Assembly (NCBI GenBank): GCA_036924285.1
Contig: JAYKYS010000016.1
Coordinates: 7,192,001 to 7,256,000 of the forward strand
Source: Asterella californica
Lineage: Eukaryota; Streptophyta; Marchantiopsida; Marchantiales; Aytoniaceae
Reading direction: 5' to 3'
Length of the DNA stretch: 64,000 nucleotides
In this document: positions 1 to 10,735 of the stretch, one piece after another
How positions within the stretch are numbered: position 1 is the first letter of the stretch
Layout of the letters: each line of letters starts with the position of its first letter
Position numbers and translations under genes: made by a program
Notes under the pieces: model-generated
Database searches by the model: none
Told to the model about the DNA's origin: nothing
Seen by the model: only the letters and a program-made list of their open reading frames with translations

Positions 1-947
1 TGGCTGCGAAGAAGGTCTGCTGTTAGGGCACATCATTTCCAAGAATGGGATTGCGGTAGATCCTGAGAAGGTGAAGAAGATTGTGGATCTTCCATTTCCG
101 ATCAACTTGACAAAGTTGAAACAGTTTCTTGGTATGGTTGGATATTATCGTAGGTTTGTCTTTTCCTTCTCAAACAAAGCAATAGCTTTGACTATGTACA
201 TGAAGAAGGGAGTTGATTTTGACTTGATAGTGCATGATCAGAAGGCAAAGGAAGCATTTGAGGAGCTGAAAAGGCATTAGTGACAGCTCCTATACTTGCT
301 AAACCTGAGGGGAGTAAAACATTTATTCTGTATACGGATGCCTCCAATGTAGCAATCGGACGTACATTAAGTCAGCTAGATGGAGATGGGCATGATCATC
401 CTATAGCTTATGCTAGTAGGCAGATGGTTCCAACGGAGAAGAATTACTCCGTGACTGAACGAGAAGGATTAGCGGTGATCTTTGGATTGAAGAAATTTCG
501 ACACTACTTGCTAGGAGGGAAATTTTCCATAGTCACAGATCACAAGGCTTTAAAGTATATCTTTAATAAGCCTAATGCCGAAGGTCGTATTGCTCGTTGG
601 AAGATCCTTCTAACAGAATACGATTATGTGATCGAAGATAGACCAGGGAAGAATCATGCGAATGCTGATCAAACGGTTGGGCAAGAGGGAGGTAAAACCT
701 TTTCAAGTCGGAGATTGGGTTATGTTGTATGACGTTATCAGATTCAAGAGGGCTAGGAAGAAGTTTCTTCCGAGATATTTTGGTCCTTTTGTTGTAGATA
801 AGGTGTGGAGCAACTTCACATATGACCTTCAGGAGCTGGGAGGAAGGAGATTCGATCGGGTAAATCATGACAAGTTGAAGTTGTTTCATCGATGAAAGTT
901 CTCTCTTCACTCCGAGGACGGAGCGAAAATTTAGTCCGGGGGTAAAA
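1..947 (+). mobile_element. 3-prime fragment of a Ty3/gypsy element (E1-left): end of RT, RNase H, integrase tail
   Basis: The fragment starts inside the RT thumb/connection region, where GYYRRF of the reading frame at 71-280 is visible. It runs into RNase H (280 to about 670) with TDASNVAIG and VTDHKALKYIF. At about 670 the sequence jumps out of frame into the integrase C-terminal tail (about 690-895; PFQVGDWVMLYD, FGPFVVDKVW), so nearly the whole integrase core is deleted. The RT and RNase H frames are offset at 275-285, where tag and tga follow the RT frame. The same offset occurs in the second copy at about 6980. A polypurine stretch ends directly at the LTR start (947/948). I counted about 11 differences from 6712-7300 over roughly 590 bases, so the copies are close relatives. 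The element is non-functional. Confidence 0.9.
71..732 (+). pseudogene. Partial pol: RT C-terminus and RNase H, frame-disrupted
   Basis: Two overlapping frames (71-280 and 280-732) encode the end of a gypsy reverse transcriptase and its RNase H domain. The RNase H part shows the first catalytic region (ILYTDASN), the glutamate region (SVTEREGLAVIF) and the TDHKAL motif. One base appears to be missing where the first frame ends (gctgaaaaggcattag). After about residue 125 of the second frame the sequence no longer matches RNase H, because a large deletion joins it to the integrase tail. RNase H normally removes the RNA strand of the RNA/DNA hybrid during reverse transcription; this copy cannot make an intact polyprotein. 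Confidence 0.88.
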
Positions 948-1860
948 TGTAACGACCTATGTTACACATAGGAAGTTTGTCTATTAGTAAGGTGTTTAGT
1001 TATAACTAAGTGTTGAGAATGTTTATTGGCTGCCAAAGTACTTTAAGGATGTATCAAGTTAGTCATGACTAGCTAAAAGTTAGTTATGGTTAAACTTAGC
1101 TGTACTTTTGGCAGAATTCAGATATTTGCTAAAGAGTGAGCACTACTATCTTGTCATCTTGTCTAAAAGGTAGAAAAGAGGTGGAAAGTATCTCTTATCT
1201 CCTTTTTGACTTGATATTAGTGGTTGGATTAAAGTTGTGGACTTTGTGGGCATTAAAAACAAGAAGAGATTCCACATGTTTCCTTATTAGTGGGTCCTAG
1301 TGTAGAGTGGGGGTGGAAATTCGAGATTCCTTGAGAATATTCCAGAATCCTTCTAGAAGTTGTTGACTTTGAAGGAATAAGCCCATGTGAAAAGGTAAAA
1401 AGCCCATGTGATCAACGCTTTTACCTTAAGTAATATCTTAGTAAAACTCGATAAAAGTAGTTACGGCTGAGTTACCGGGGGTACCAAAGTAAAAACCTAG
1501 AATGTATAAATAGAGGAGTAGAGAAGAGCTCCTCATCCTTGTTTTCACATTGTCGTAATGACAACTTGAGTAATATAGAGAGTGTGGGATATTTTTAGCA
1601 TGTGAGAACTTGAGAGACGTCGTTAGAATGGAAGATTTTAGTTGATGTGTTTAAGGAGATTTTTAGTTGATAAGTTTGTGGGTGTATGAATGAGTGAACT
1701 CATCATTTTCCCTTCAAGTTCATGGTGTGCTTCCATCAAAGCCATCAGAGGTGACCCCTGAGTGAGAGACAGGCCCGACATGTTGCAGATTCGTGGATGA
1801 CGATCGTGGAGGTTGAGAGATCGGGGGGTAGTTGATCGATAGGACCGCAGAGGGTTTACA
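948..1860 (+). repeat. LTR of gypsy element E1, shared by the left fragment and the right copy
   Basis: The sequence starts TGTAACGACC and ends GGGTTTACA, with a polypurine tract immediately before it and a primer-binding site just after it. It is 913 bp, exactly the length of its inverted counterpart at 11014-11926. A TATA-like tataaatagagg lies near 1505, a plausible promoter. The LTR is preceded by the pol end of one copy and followed by the PBS-gag of another, so one LTR serves two copies. This arrangement is expected after recombination between LTRs. Confidence 0.9.
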
Positions 1861-1864
1861 TTTT

Positions 1865-1880
1865 TGGTTCCGTTGCCGGG
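1865..1880 (+). promoter_or_regulatory. Primer-binding site of E1
   Basis: TGGTTCCGTTGCCGGG lies 4 bases after the LTR. It resembles the plant gypsy PBS complementary to tRNA-Asp (TGGCGCCGTTGCCGGG), with two mismatches. The inverted copy has the same site with one change (10994-11009). Confidence 0.75.
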
Positions 1881-2655
1881 ACCTCACTTGAAGGGATCGT
1901 TGAACGATGTTTAGAGTTCAGTTCTATATTCGACAAAAGGAGATTATGAGAGAGCACTTGGAGAGAACGTTGGGAGGAGAGAGAGCTAACGCGATGTTAG
2001 CAACGTTAGAACCTTTCGTGTATCCCGTAGTGATATATGACGCGTTCGAAGTCATTCTTTACATCTTGTTCACTTAGAAAGGGTTTGAGGAGAGTTGAAA
2101 GAGGGTGCAACAAGAGTTGTAGAGAAAGGAGGAGAGAAACGTTATTAGAGGAGAGAAATTTGTGAGTTTAGAAATTCTGCTCTTTGGAAAATTTGTACAG
2201 TCGCTGTCAACTTTTCTGTGAATTTTATTTTCCTGTGAAACTTTTCAATGTTTTAGATTGGCTGATAACCTATCTAAGACAAAAGAAATCATAGGAAAAG
2301 GTGGTCTAGAGAGGAAGCAATGAATTTTCAAAGTTGAAGGGGTGTATTCGTGAGAGTTGAGGAATTCTGTTATCTGGAAAAAATTTACAGTCATTGTCAG
2401 ATTTTCTGTGAATTTTATTTTCCTTAGAAACTTTCCAGTGTTTTAGAGTGGCTGATAAACTATCCAGGACAAAAGTAATCATGAGAAGATGAGGTCTGAA
2501 GAGGGAAAAAGAATTTTTCAAAGTGGAGGGGGTTGACAACCATGAGGGAAGTGAAAATATACAAATTTCAGTTCTCTGAAAATTTGTACAGTCATCACCA
2601 TCTCTTCTGATTAGGGAAGTTTCTGTTAAAACTTCATGATTTAGTACCTTGGAGG
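1881..2655 (+). repeat. E1 leader with tandem repeats of about 190 bp
   Basis: This is the untranslated leader between the PBS and the first reading frame. From about 2160 three degenerate copies follow one another. Each contains a version of ttctgtgaattttattttcc, a gtttta..tggctgataa block and a segment like tgtacagtc. The inverted arm (about 10060-10735) has four copies, which accounts for its leader being about 190 bp longer. I see no convincing gene here. Confidence 0.7.
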
Positions 2656-2748
2656 TTGAGCTACTGGAGATCACAAAAATCTTGGAGAGATCTCTTACCA
2701 ACTAAGAGATACACGTTTCGGCATACAAGGAGATCTGGAAGATACTTC

Positions 2749-3066
2749 ATGGAGAATCCAGTTCGAATGACGAGGTGGAAGAAGAGACGTTTAGGAGTTC
2801 GAACAGAGACGGAGAAACCCAAGTTAAGTATAGATGAGTTACGAACCCGCATCTATAGCACTTGGGGTGCCCTCTTTACCTTATACGAAGAAGCTTCCGC
2901 GACCATTGGCGCAGATTTGAAGAAAGCCGAGTTTAAAGCATCATTCACTATGGAGGCCACGAATGTTCCTGGTGAAGTAGAGTTGGATCCTTACAAGAGT
3001 GAGTTCAAGATGTCTATTGTGATTAGTACAAACGATGGTGAGGAGGATCATATCTTCGATAGTTAA
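2749..3066 (+). CDS. Small accessory protein of E1 (105 aa), unknown function
   Basis: I chose the ATG at 2749 because the inverted copy (9618-9935, minus strand) begins at the same residue and is also 105 aa. The protein starts with a basic stretch (RMTRWKKRRLG). It continues with a helical region (LSIDELRTRIYSTWGALFTLYEEA) and ends acidic (NDGEEDHIFDS). I recognise no catalytic motif. Its place between leader and gag and its conservation in both arms suggest it belongs to the element, perhaps as a separate first frame or the N-terminal part of gag. The role is unknown. Confidence 0.6.
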   Translation: MENPVRMTRWKKRRLGVRTETEKPKLSIDELRTRIYSTWGALFTLYEEASATIGADLKKAEFKASFTMEATNVPGEVELDPYKSEFKMSIVISTNDGEEDHIFDS

Positions 3067-3189
3067 TTTTAGATTAGATTTTATTTCGTGTATAGCATGT
3101 ATAATACACGATTTCCAATATAAAGCTCGGAAGAGTTAAGAAAGTGATGTAGAATTATTTTCCTCTATGATATTTTGTCCACTTAATGG

Positions 3190-3681
3190 TTGAGAAGGTA
3201 CAACATGAGTGGAAATTCAAAAGATTGGAAAGTTAGACTTAGAAACCTTCCTCAATGTTTAGATGTCATAGTAAGTGTCGGAGAAAGTTCGAGAGAGATT
3301 ATCGTCGAGTTTGAAAACCCTAGTACTAAACCTCAAGTAGAATCTCCGAGGAGAAGAGTAGAAACCGACTTGTGGTGTTATTTCTGTAGAGGGTAGGGAC
3401 ACAAAGTAGTGAATTGTCCAACTAGAATCAGAACCGAGAGAGCTAAAGAGAAGCGGGAGTTTACTGATTTAAGTCTTCGAGTGGGTCCATCGTCACCAGC
3501 GCCAATTCATCTTCTAGGCGAAGATCCTTGTCCAAGTTGTGGAGTGGGTGATCTATCCAGAGGACACAAGTGCGTCGATGTGGCCGCCCTACTTACGTCA
3601 GTAGTCGAGAAGTTGGACGAGACTCAAAGAGCTGAGACGGAGAAGTTGTCGACTTCAAAAGAGGACTCAGTTGAGTTGTGA
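3190..3681 (+). pseudogene. E1 small CCHC zinc-knuckle protein, interrupted by a TAG
   Basis: The frame has a CCHC knuckle, CYFC...H....C (CX2CX4HX4C), and a Cys-rich second part (CPSCGVGD). An in-frame TAG at 3394-3396 falls inside the knuckle. The inverted copy at 9003-9494 has Leu there and stays open for 163 aa, so this copy is broken by one substitution. The likely start is the ATG of MSGNSKDW near 3205. The protein lies upstream of the main gag frame and is probably a nucleic-acid-binding part of the element's gag region. Confidence 0.65.
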
Positions 3682-3894
3682 TGGAGATCGTCATTCGGAT
3701 GGTGGAGAAGGCGGTGATGCGACTCAGGCTCATGATTACCTTGGGAGAAGAGATGACACAAGAGGTGTTGTTACAACCATTTCCTTTCATTTTACCTATG
3801 GTAGATTATTCGCGAATGGAATTGGTGATGTTCGTACTCTTTTAGCGAGTAGTTATTGCACAAAAATTAGAAGGGTAGAAAGAATAGTTACAAG

Positions 3895-5661
3895 ATGGGG
3901 AAGTTACCAGTGTTTCATGGGAAGGACAATGAAGATGTAGAACCATTTGTACGAGACTTCAAAAGGGGTTGCATCGGAAACAACGTGAGAAGGAAGGAAG
4001 AATGGGTGTTGTTACTGCCAGAGTTTTTAGAAGATTTTGCTCTTACGTGGTATGACGACCGAGTGAAGAGCAAGACACCTGGTGCAGTTGAGGACACATG
4101 GGAGACGTTGAGTAATGCACTCATCGAAGAATTTCTTCTAGAAGAGAATTATGAGAAGCTCATGGTGGAGCTTACTCATTTGAAGCAACGGGACGACGAG
4201 AAAGTTCGGCAATATGTCGAAAGGGTTGATAAGTTGGAGCAACGGTTTCGGACGGTCCTACAGAAGAGTGGAGACAATGTGGAGCTAACAATGGCGGGGA
4301 TTGGAGCAGTGTTGACCAAGAACTTGGTGGGAGGGTTGAGACCTTCAATTCGAACCAAAGTGAGGTACGAGAAGCCAACAACCAAAGCGGAGGCCATCAA
4401 GATTGCGACAAACATGGAAGAGAGTTTGGATGAAGGAGATATCATCCAACCTCATCATGCTGCTCTAGTGTCGACTCCGACTCCTGGTGTAGCCACAATG
4501 ATCACACCTGCACCATCACAATTAGTGATTGCTTCAACGTCAGCTCCTACTCCAACGGTGGTGCCAAGACCGTTTGTCCCAACAACGATGTCTACTGCCA
4601 CCTCTGATTTTCATGCCGAGCTGAAGAGCATCACCGATACTCTTGCGAATCTCAAGATAAACGTGGTGCAGTTACGAGAATGGAGGAACAAAGGTGGAGG
4701 AGGTGGTCAAAGAGGTTACGACAACAATCCCAACCAAGGAAATCAAGATAACTTTGGAGACAACCAAGGTAACTTTGGAGGAATCACTTGTTGGACATGT
4801 GGAGGTTCTCATTTCCAGCGAAATTGTCCTAACAACGGAGCAAGAGGTGCCGAAGCTATCAGAATGAATGTGGGTGGAGGAAATCCATCACAAGGACGAG
4901 ACAAAGGGGTGGCTACTATCGATGTCGTGCGAGATCCCATCTACGAGAAAGGAGAGAGTTCAAACTCTTCTCATGCACCGGTGGAGCTTTTAGCTCAAGA
5001 AAGGAAAAGAACTCGATTTTCTGATGAACCGATTTTCATGGAGGAGTCAGCAAGTAGAAGTACTCGTTCGAGTAATATTTCGAGTACACCAAGGGAGCCA
5101 AGAAGGAAGCTAGGGATGGCGGATTTCACCATTTCATCTTCCCAAGCGAGATATGATGTGGTTGAAGATGTGGGTGCTCAGAAAGCCAACGTCACTGTTG
5201 GACAACTGATCGCACTTAATCCCAGCTTACGAAGAGAACTCAGAGGAGGACTGAGTTCTAAGAGAAGCAAGAAGAAGAAACCCAAGAGCAAGACATCAAA
5301 GTATGTGGGAGTTGGTGTGGTGGATGTGCATGCTTCAGAGGTATGCACTAGAGCTTCAAAGATTGAAGTCCGGTTGAATGGTCACTACGTCTCTGACGTA
5401 TTGGTGGATGGAGGGTCGGCTGTAAACGCCATTTCGGAGAGGTTGATGAAGAAGTTGGGGATGGAACCAACTCGTCCGGCTAGCATTGTCGTGGGGATGG
5501 CTAACAAGCAACGGGTAAGACCTCTTGGTGTGTTAGAGAAGGTGGTCGTGTCTGTGATGGGAGTTCAAACATTGATGTCCTTTCAAGTGTTAAAGGACTC
5601 TAGTTATGATTTGCTCCTAGGTAGGCCTTGGTTGAGAGCTGTGCGCACCACCGATAGGTGA
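3895..5661 (+). CDS. E1 gag and aspartic protease (588 aa)
   Basis: The N-terminal part (residues about 1-150) has the retrotransposon gag pattern FVRDFKRG...WVLLLPEFLEDFALTWYDDR...LIEEFL. A proline/threonine-rich linker follows. A zinc knuckle CWTCGGSHFQRNC lies at 4789-4827, spaced CX2CX3HX4C, one residue shorter than canonical. A lysine-rich patch (KRSKKKKPKSK) precedes the retropepsin domain. The protease has VDGGSAVN with the catalytic Asp at 5407, and LLLGRPWL near its end. The frame ends with TGA at 5659-5661, but the RT part continues in the same frame after it. The stop is therefore either a nonsense change or a readthrough point. The inverted copy at 7303-8789 is its partner. Confidence 0.9.
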   Translation: MGKLPVFHGKDNEDVEPFVRDFKRGCIGNNVRRKEEWVLLLPEFLEDFALTWYDDRVKSKTPGAVEDTWETLSNALIEEFLLEENYEKLMVELTHLKQRDDEKVRQYVERVDKLEQRFRTVLQKSGDNVELTMAGIGAVLTKNLVGGLRPSIRTKVRYEKPTTKAEAIKIATNMEESLDEGDIIQPHHAALVSTPTPGVATMITPAPSQLVIASTSAPTPTVVPRPFVPTTMSTATSDFHAELKSITDTLANLKINVVQLREWRNKGGGGGQRGYDNNPNQGNQDNFGDNQGNFGGITCWTCGGSHFQRNCPNNGARGAEAIRMNVGGGNPSQGRDKGVATIDVVRDPIYEKGESSNSSHAPVELLAQERKRTRFSDEPIFMEESASRSTRSSNISSTPREPRRKLGMADFTISSSQARYDVVEDVGAQKANVTVGQLIALNPSLRRELRGGLSSKRSKKKKPKSKTSKYVGVGVVDVHASEVCTRASKIEVRLNGHYVSDVLVDGGSAVNAISERLMKKLGMEPTRPASIVVGMANKQRVRPLGVLEKVVVSVMGVQTLMSFQVLKDSSYDLLLGRPWLRAVRTTDR

Positions 5662-6985
5662 CACAAGGGATACTTACGGATTGGGCCTAGAGATCATAGA
5701 GTGATAGTTCCTCTCTCGGGTGTTGTAGTTGTGACTTCTGACTCAAATAGACCCACTAGTGACTACTGGGAATCTGATACGGAGGATGATCAGAGTGTCT
5801 CAGAAGTAGATACCGGAGATTCTTACGATCAAGAATCCTCGTCTGAGGACGAAGGATTTGGTCGAGATGAATCATTACATCAGCTTAGTGCTATTGACTT
5901 GTTGTCTCGACCAGCAGTGGAGAAAGATCCTGACAAAGAAGAGTTGAGTGAGGCAGAGATTGTGAGAAGACTCTCTACCCTGAAGTTTGGTATCAATGTC
6001 ACTCAAGAGGAGAAAAGTAGATTCCTAGATATATTTCGAAAATATATCCATGTGTTTGCTTTCAGCTACAAGGATTTGAAGGAGGTGACTCTCGAGACTC
6101 ATCGAATCGAATTGGAGGAGCACGCAAGACCAGTTCGACAGAAGCAGAGAAGGGTCAATCCCACAACGGCACTGATGGTCAAGGAGGAGATAGACAAGTT
6201 GAAGGAGGCGAGTTTCATCTATGAGGTGGAGAACTCAGAATGGGTTTCACCCATTGTGATTGTCAAGAAGAAGAATGGTAAGCTGCGAGTGTGCATAGAC
6301 TATAAAAAGTTGAATGCAGTTACCAAGAAGGATTATTATCCTCTACCATTTATAGATGAGATTTTGGAGGAAGTTGCTGGTCATGAGTGGTACAGCTTTG
6401 GTGATGGTTATAGTGGATACAACCAGATCAAGATAGCACAGGAGTACCAGCAGTTGACTACTTTCTCTACTCCTTAGGGAACATTTGCATTTTCGGGTGA
6501 TGCCATTCGGACTGTGTAATGCTCCGGCCACGTTTCAAAGGTTCATGAACAAGGTGTTTGAACCATTCATAGGGAAGTTTGTTCGGGATTTCATTGACGA
6601 TTTCTGTGTGTACGGACAAAAGGAGGACCACTTTGATCATGTGATCAAAGTTTTGCAGCGGTTGGAGCAAGCCAACGCTTCTCTAAATCTAGAGAAGTGC
6701 ATCTTTGGCTGCGAAGAAGGTCTGCTGTTAGGGCACATCATTTCCAAGAATGGGATTGCGGTAGATCCTGAGAAGGTGAAGAAGATTGTGGATCTTCCAT
6801 TTCCGATCAACTTGACAAAGTTGAGGCAGTTTCTTGGCATGGTTGGATATTATCGTAGGTTTGTCTTTTCCTTCTCAAACAAAGCAATAGCTTTGACTAT
6901 GTACATGAAGAAGGGAGTTGATTTTGACTTGATAGTGCATGATCAGAAGGCAAAGGAAGCATTTGAGGAGCTGAAAAGGCATTAG
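5662..6985 (+). pseudogene. E1 reverse transcriptase with stop and frameshift
   Basis: An acidic linker (DTEDDQSVSE) precedes RT blocks visible in order: WVSPIVIVKKKNGKLRVC, DYKKLNAVTKKD, GDGYSGYNQI, then MPFGLCNAPATFQRF and the catalytic box FIDD (6590-6601). Two defects lie between blocks. TAG at 6475-6477 replaces the Trp usual in STPWGTF, and one extra T near 6493 shifts the frame. The downstream part (6485-6985) ends with GYYRRF and EELKRH before another frame offset into RNase H. The domain copies element RNA into DNA; here it cannot be translated in one piece. Confidence 0.9.
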
Positions 6986-7302
6986 TGACAGCTCCTATAC
7001 TTGCTAAACCTGAGTGGAGTAAAGCATTTATTTTGTATACGGATGCCTCCAATGTAGCAATCGGATGTACATTAAGTCAGCTAGATGGAGATGGGCATGA
7101 TCATCCTATAGCTTATGCTAGTAGGCAGATGGTTCCAGCGGAGAAGAATTACTCCGTGACTGAACGAGAAGGATTAGCGGTGATCTTTGGATTGAAAAAA
7201 TTCCGACATTACTTGCTAGGAGGGAAATTTTCCATAGTCACAGATCACAAGGCTTTAAAGTATATCTTTAATAAGCCTAATGCCGAAGGTCGTATTGCTT
7301 GA
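6985..7302 (+). pseudogene. E1 RNase H, cut by the head-to-head junction
   Basis: The RNase H motifs LYTDASNVAIG, VTEREGLAVIF and VTDHKALKY are intact. At about 7300 the sequence switches without any spacer to the reverse complement of the protease region of another E1 copy, so RNase H is truncated and integrase is missing. Compare 280-732, which is almost the same sequence. Confidence 0.9.
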
Positions 7303-8789
7303 CCATTCAACCGGACTTCAATCTTTGAAGCCCTAGTGCATACCTCTGAAGCATGCACATCCACCACACCAACTCCCACAGACTTTGAGGTCTTGCTCTT
7401 GGGTTTCTTCTTTTTGCTTCTCTTAGAACTCAGTTCTCCTCTGAGTTCCCTTCGTAAGCTGGGATTAAGTGCGATCAGTTGTCCAACAATGATGTTGACT
7501 TTCTGAGCACCCACATCTTCAACCACATCATATCCCGCTTGGGAAGATGAAATGGTGAAATCCGCCATCCCTAGCTTCCTTCTTGGCTCCCTTGGTGTAC
7601 TCGAAACATTACTCGAACGAGTACTTCTACTTGCTGACTCCTCCATGAAAACCGGTTCATCAGATAATCGAGTTCTTTTCCTTTCTTGAGCTAAAAGCTC
7701 CACCGGTGCATGAGAAGAGTTTGAACTCTCTCCTTTCTCGTAGATGGGATCTCGCATGACATCGATAGTAGCCACCCCTTTGTCTCGTCCTTGTGATGGA
7801 TTTCCTCCACCCACATTCATTCTGATAGCTTCGGCACCTCTTGCTCCGTTGTTAGGACAATTTCGCTGAAAATGAGAACCTCCACACGTCCAACAAGTGA
7901 TTCCTCCAAAGTTACCTTGATGGTCTCCAAAGTTATCTTGATTTCCTCGGTTGGGATTGTTGTCGTAACCTCTTTGACCACCTCCTCCACCTTTGTTCCT
8001 CCATTCTCGTAACTGCACCACGTTTATCTTGAGATTCGCAAGAGTATCGGTGATGCTCTTCAGCTCGGCATGAAAATCAGAGGTGGCAGTAGACATCGTT
8101 GTTGGGACAAACGGTCTTGGCACCACCGTTGGAGTAGGAGCTGACGTTGAAGCAATCACCAATTGTGATGGTGCAGGTGTGATCATTGTGGCTACACCAA
8201 GAGTCGGAGTCGACACTAGAGCAGCATGATGAGGTTGGATGATATCTCCTTCATCCAAACTCTCTTCCATGTTTGTCGCAATCTTGATGACCTCCGCTTT
8301 GGTTGTTGGCTTCTCGTACCTCATTTGGGTTCGAATTGAAGGCCTCAACCCTCCCACCAAGTTCTTGGTCAACACTGCTCCAATCCCCGTCATCGTTAGC
8401 TCCACATTGTCTCCACTCTTCCGTAGGACCGTCCGAAACCGTTGCTCCAACTTATCCACCCTTTCGGCATATTGCCGAACTTTCTCGTCGTCCCGTTGCT
8501 TCAAATGAGTAAGCTCCACCATGAGCTTCTCGTAACTCTCTTCTGGAAGAAATTCTTCGATGAGTGCATTACTCAACGTCTCTCATGTGTCCTCAACTGC
8601 ACCAGGTGTCTTGCTCTTCACTCGGTCATCATACCACGTAAGAGCAAAATCTTCTAAAAACTCTAGCAGTAACAACACCCATTCTTCCTTCCTTCTCACG
8701 TTGTTTCCGATGCAACCCCTTTTGAAGTCTCGTACAAATGGTTCTACATCTTCATTGTCTTTCCCATGAAACACTGGTAACTTCCCCAT
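7303..8789 (-). pseudogene. Inverted E1 gag-protease copy, truncated, with one nonsense change
   Basis: Read on the minus strand this repeats 3895 to about 5390: the gag domain (8789 down), the CWTCGGSHFQRNC knuckle, the lysine-rich patch, then the protease start, ending at RLNG next to the junction. A TGA at about 8580-8582 replaces the Trp of DTWETLSN and splits the frame into 8583-8789 and 7303-8576. The arms differ by scattered substitutions, so this is not a recent perfect copy. Confidence 0.9.
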
Positions 8790-9002
8790 CTTGTAACTAT
8801 TCTTTCTACCCTTCTAATTTTTGTGCAATAACTACTCGCTAAAAGAGTACGAACATCATCAATTCCATTCGCGAATAATCTACCATAGGTAAAATGAAAA
8901 GAAATGGTTGTAACAACACCTCTTGTGCCATCTCTTCTCCCAAGGTAATCATGAGTCTGAGTCGCATCACCGTCTTCTCCACCATCCGAATGACGATCTC
9001 CA

Positions 9003-9494
9003 TCACAACTCAGCCGACTCCTCTTTTGAAGTCGACAACTTCTCCGTCTCAGCTCTTTGAGTCTCGTCCAACTTCTCGACTACTGACGTAAGTAGGGTGG
9101 CCACATCGACGTACTTGTGTCCTCTTAACAGATCACCCACTCCACAACTTGGACAAGGATCTTCGCCTAGAAGATGAATTGGCACTGGTGACGATGGACC
9201 CACTCGAAGACTTAAATCAGTAAACTCCCGCTTTTCTTTAGCTCTCTCGGTTATGATTCTAGTTGGACAATTCACTACTTTGTGTCCCAACCCTCTACAG
9301 AAATAACACCACAAGTCGGTTTCTACTCTTCTCCTCGGAGATTCTACTTGAGGTTTAGTACTAGGGTTTTCAAACTCGACGATAATCTCTCTCGAACTTT
9401 CTCCGACACTTACTATGACATCTAAACCTTGAGGAAGGTTTCTAATTCTAACTTTCCAATCTTTTGAATTTCCACTCATGTTGCACCTTCTCAA
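9003..9494 (-). CDS. Inverted E1 small CCHC zinc-knuckle protein, intact (163 aa)
   Basis: This is the same protein as 3190-3681 but uninterrupted. It shows a CCHC knuckle CYFCRGLGHKVVNC (CX2CX4HX4C) and a later CPSC motif. It ends KEESAEL just before the region leading into the gag frame. The intact frame here supports reading the TAG of the other arm as a mutation. Confidence 0.65.
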   Translation of the reverse strand: MRRCNMSGNSKDWKVRIRNLPQGLDVIVSVGESSREIIVEFENPSTKPQVESPRRRVETDLWCYFCRGLGHKVVNCPTRIITERAKEKREFTDLSLRVGPSSPVPIHLLGEDPCPSCGVGDLLRGHKYVDVATLLTSVVEKLDETQRAETEKLSTSKEESAEL

Positions 9495-9617
9495 CCATTA
9501 AGTGGACAAAGTATCATAGAGGAAAATAATTCTACATCACTTTCTTAACTCTTCCGAGCTTTATACTGGAATTTGTGTATTATACATGCTATACACGAAA
9601 TAAAATCTAATCTAAAA

Positions 9618-9935
9618 TTAACTATCGAAGATATGATCCTCCTCACCATCGTTTGTACTAATCACAACAGACATCTTGAACTCACTCTTGTAAGGATCCA
9701 ACTCTACTTCACCAGGTGCATTCGTGGTCTCCACAGTGAATGATGCTTTAAACTCGGCTTTCTTCAAATCTGTGCCAATGGTCGTGGAAGCTTCTTCGTA
9801 TAGGGTAAAGAGGGCACCCCAAGTGCTATAGATGCGAGTTCGTAACTCATCTATACTTAACTCGGGCTTCTTCGTCTCTGTTCGAACTCCTAAACGTCTC
9901 TTCTTCCACCTCGTCATTCGAACTGGATTCCCCAT
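9618..9935 (-). CDS. Inverted E1 small accessory protein (105 aa)
   Basis: This is the counterpart of 2749-3066, starting MGNPVRMTRWKK and ending EEDHIFDS, with few substitutions and no stop. Two copies kept at the same length are the best evidence that this is a real frame of the element. The function is unknown. Confidence 0.6.
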   Translation of the reverse strand: MGNPVRMTRWKKRRLGVRTETKKPELSIDELRTRIYSTWGALFTLYEEASTTIGTDLKKAEFKASFTVETTNAPGEVELDPYKSEFKMSVVISTNDGEEDHIFDS

Positions 9936-9989
9936 GAAGTATCTTCAAGACCTCCTTGTATGCCGAAACGTATATCTCTTAGTTGATAA

Positions 9990-10735
9990 GAGATCTCTCC
10001 AAGATTTTTGTGATCTCCAATAGCTCAACCTCCAAGCTACTAAATCATGAAGTTTCAACAGAAACTTCCCTAGTCAGAAGAGATGGTGATGACTGTACAA
10101 ATTTTCAGAGAATTGAAATTTGTATATTTTCACTTCCCTCATGGTTGTCAACCCCCTCCACTTTGAAAAATTCGTTCTCTCTCTTCAGACCTCATCTTCT
10201 CATGATTTCTTTTGTCCTGGATAGCTTATCAGCCACTCTAAAACACTGGAAAGTTTCTCAAGAAAATAAAATTCACAGAAAATCTGACAATGACTGTAAA
10301 ATTTTTTTCAGATAACAGAATTCCTCAACTCTCACGAATAGACCCCCTCAACTTTGAAAATTCATTGCTCTCTCTCTAGACCATCTTTTCCTATGATTTC
10401 TTTTGTCTTAGATAGGTTATCAGCCAATCTAAAACACTGGAAAGTTTCTAAGGAAAATAAAAGTCACAAAAAATCTGACAATGATTGTAAATTTTTTCAG
10501 ATAACTGAATTCCTCAACTCTCACGAATAGACCCCCTCAACTTTGAAAATTCATTGCTCCCTCTCTAGACGACCTTTTCCTATGATTTCTTTTGTCTTAG
10601 ATAGGTTATCAGCCAATCTAAAACACTGAAAAGTTTCACAGGAAAATAAAATTCACAGAAAAGTTGACAGCGACTGTACAAATTTTCCAGAGAGCAGAAT
10701 TTCTATACTCACAAATTTATCTCCTCTAATAACTT
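9990..10735 (-). repeat. Inverted E1 leader with four tandem repeats of about 189 bp
   Basis: The motifs cagataac-gaattcctc recur at about 10311 and 10500, giving a period of 189 bp. Related units lie on both sides, making four copies against three in the other arm. Confidence 0.7.
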
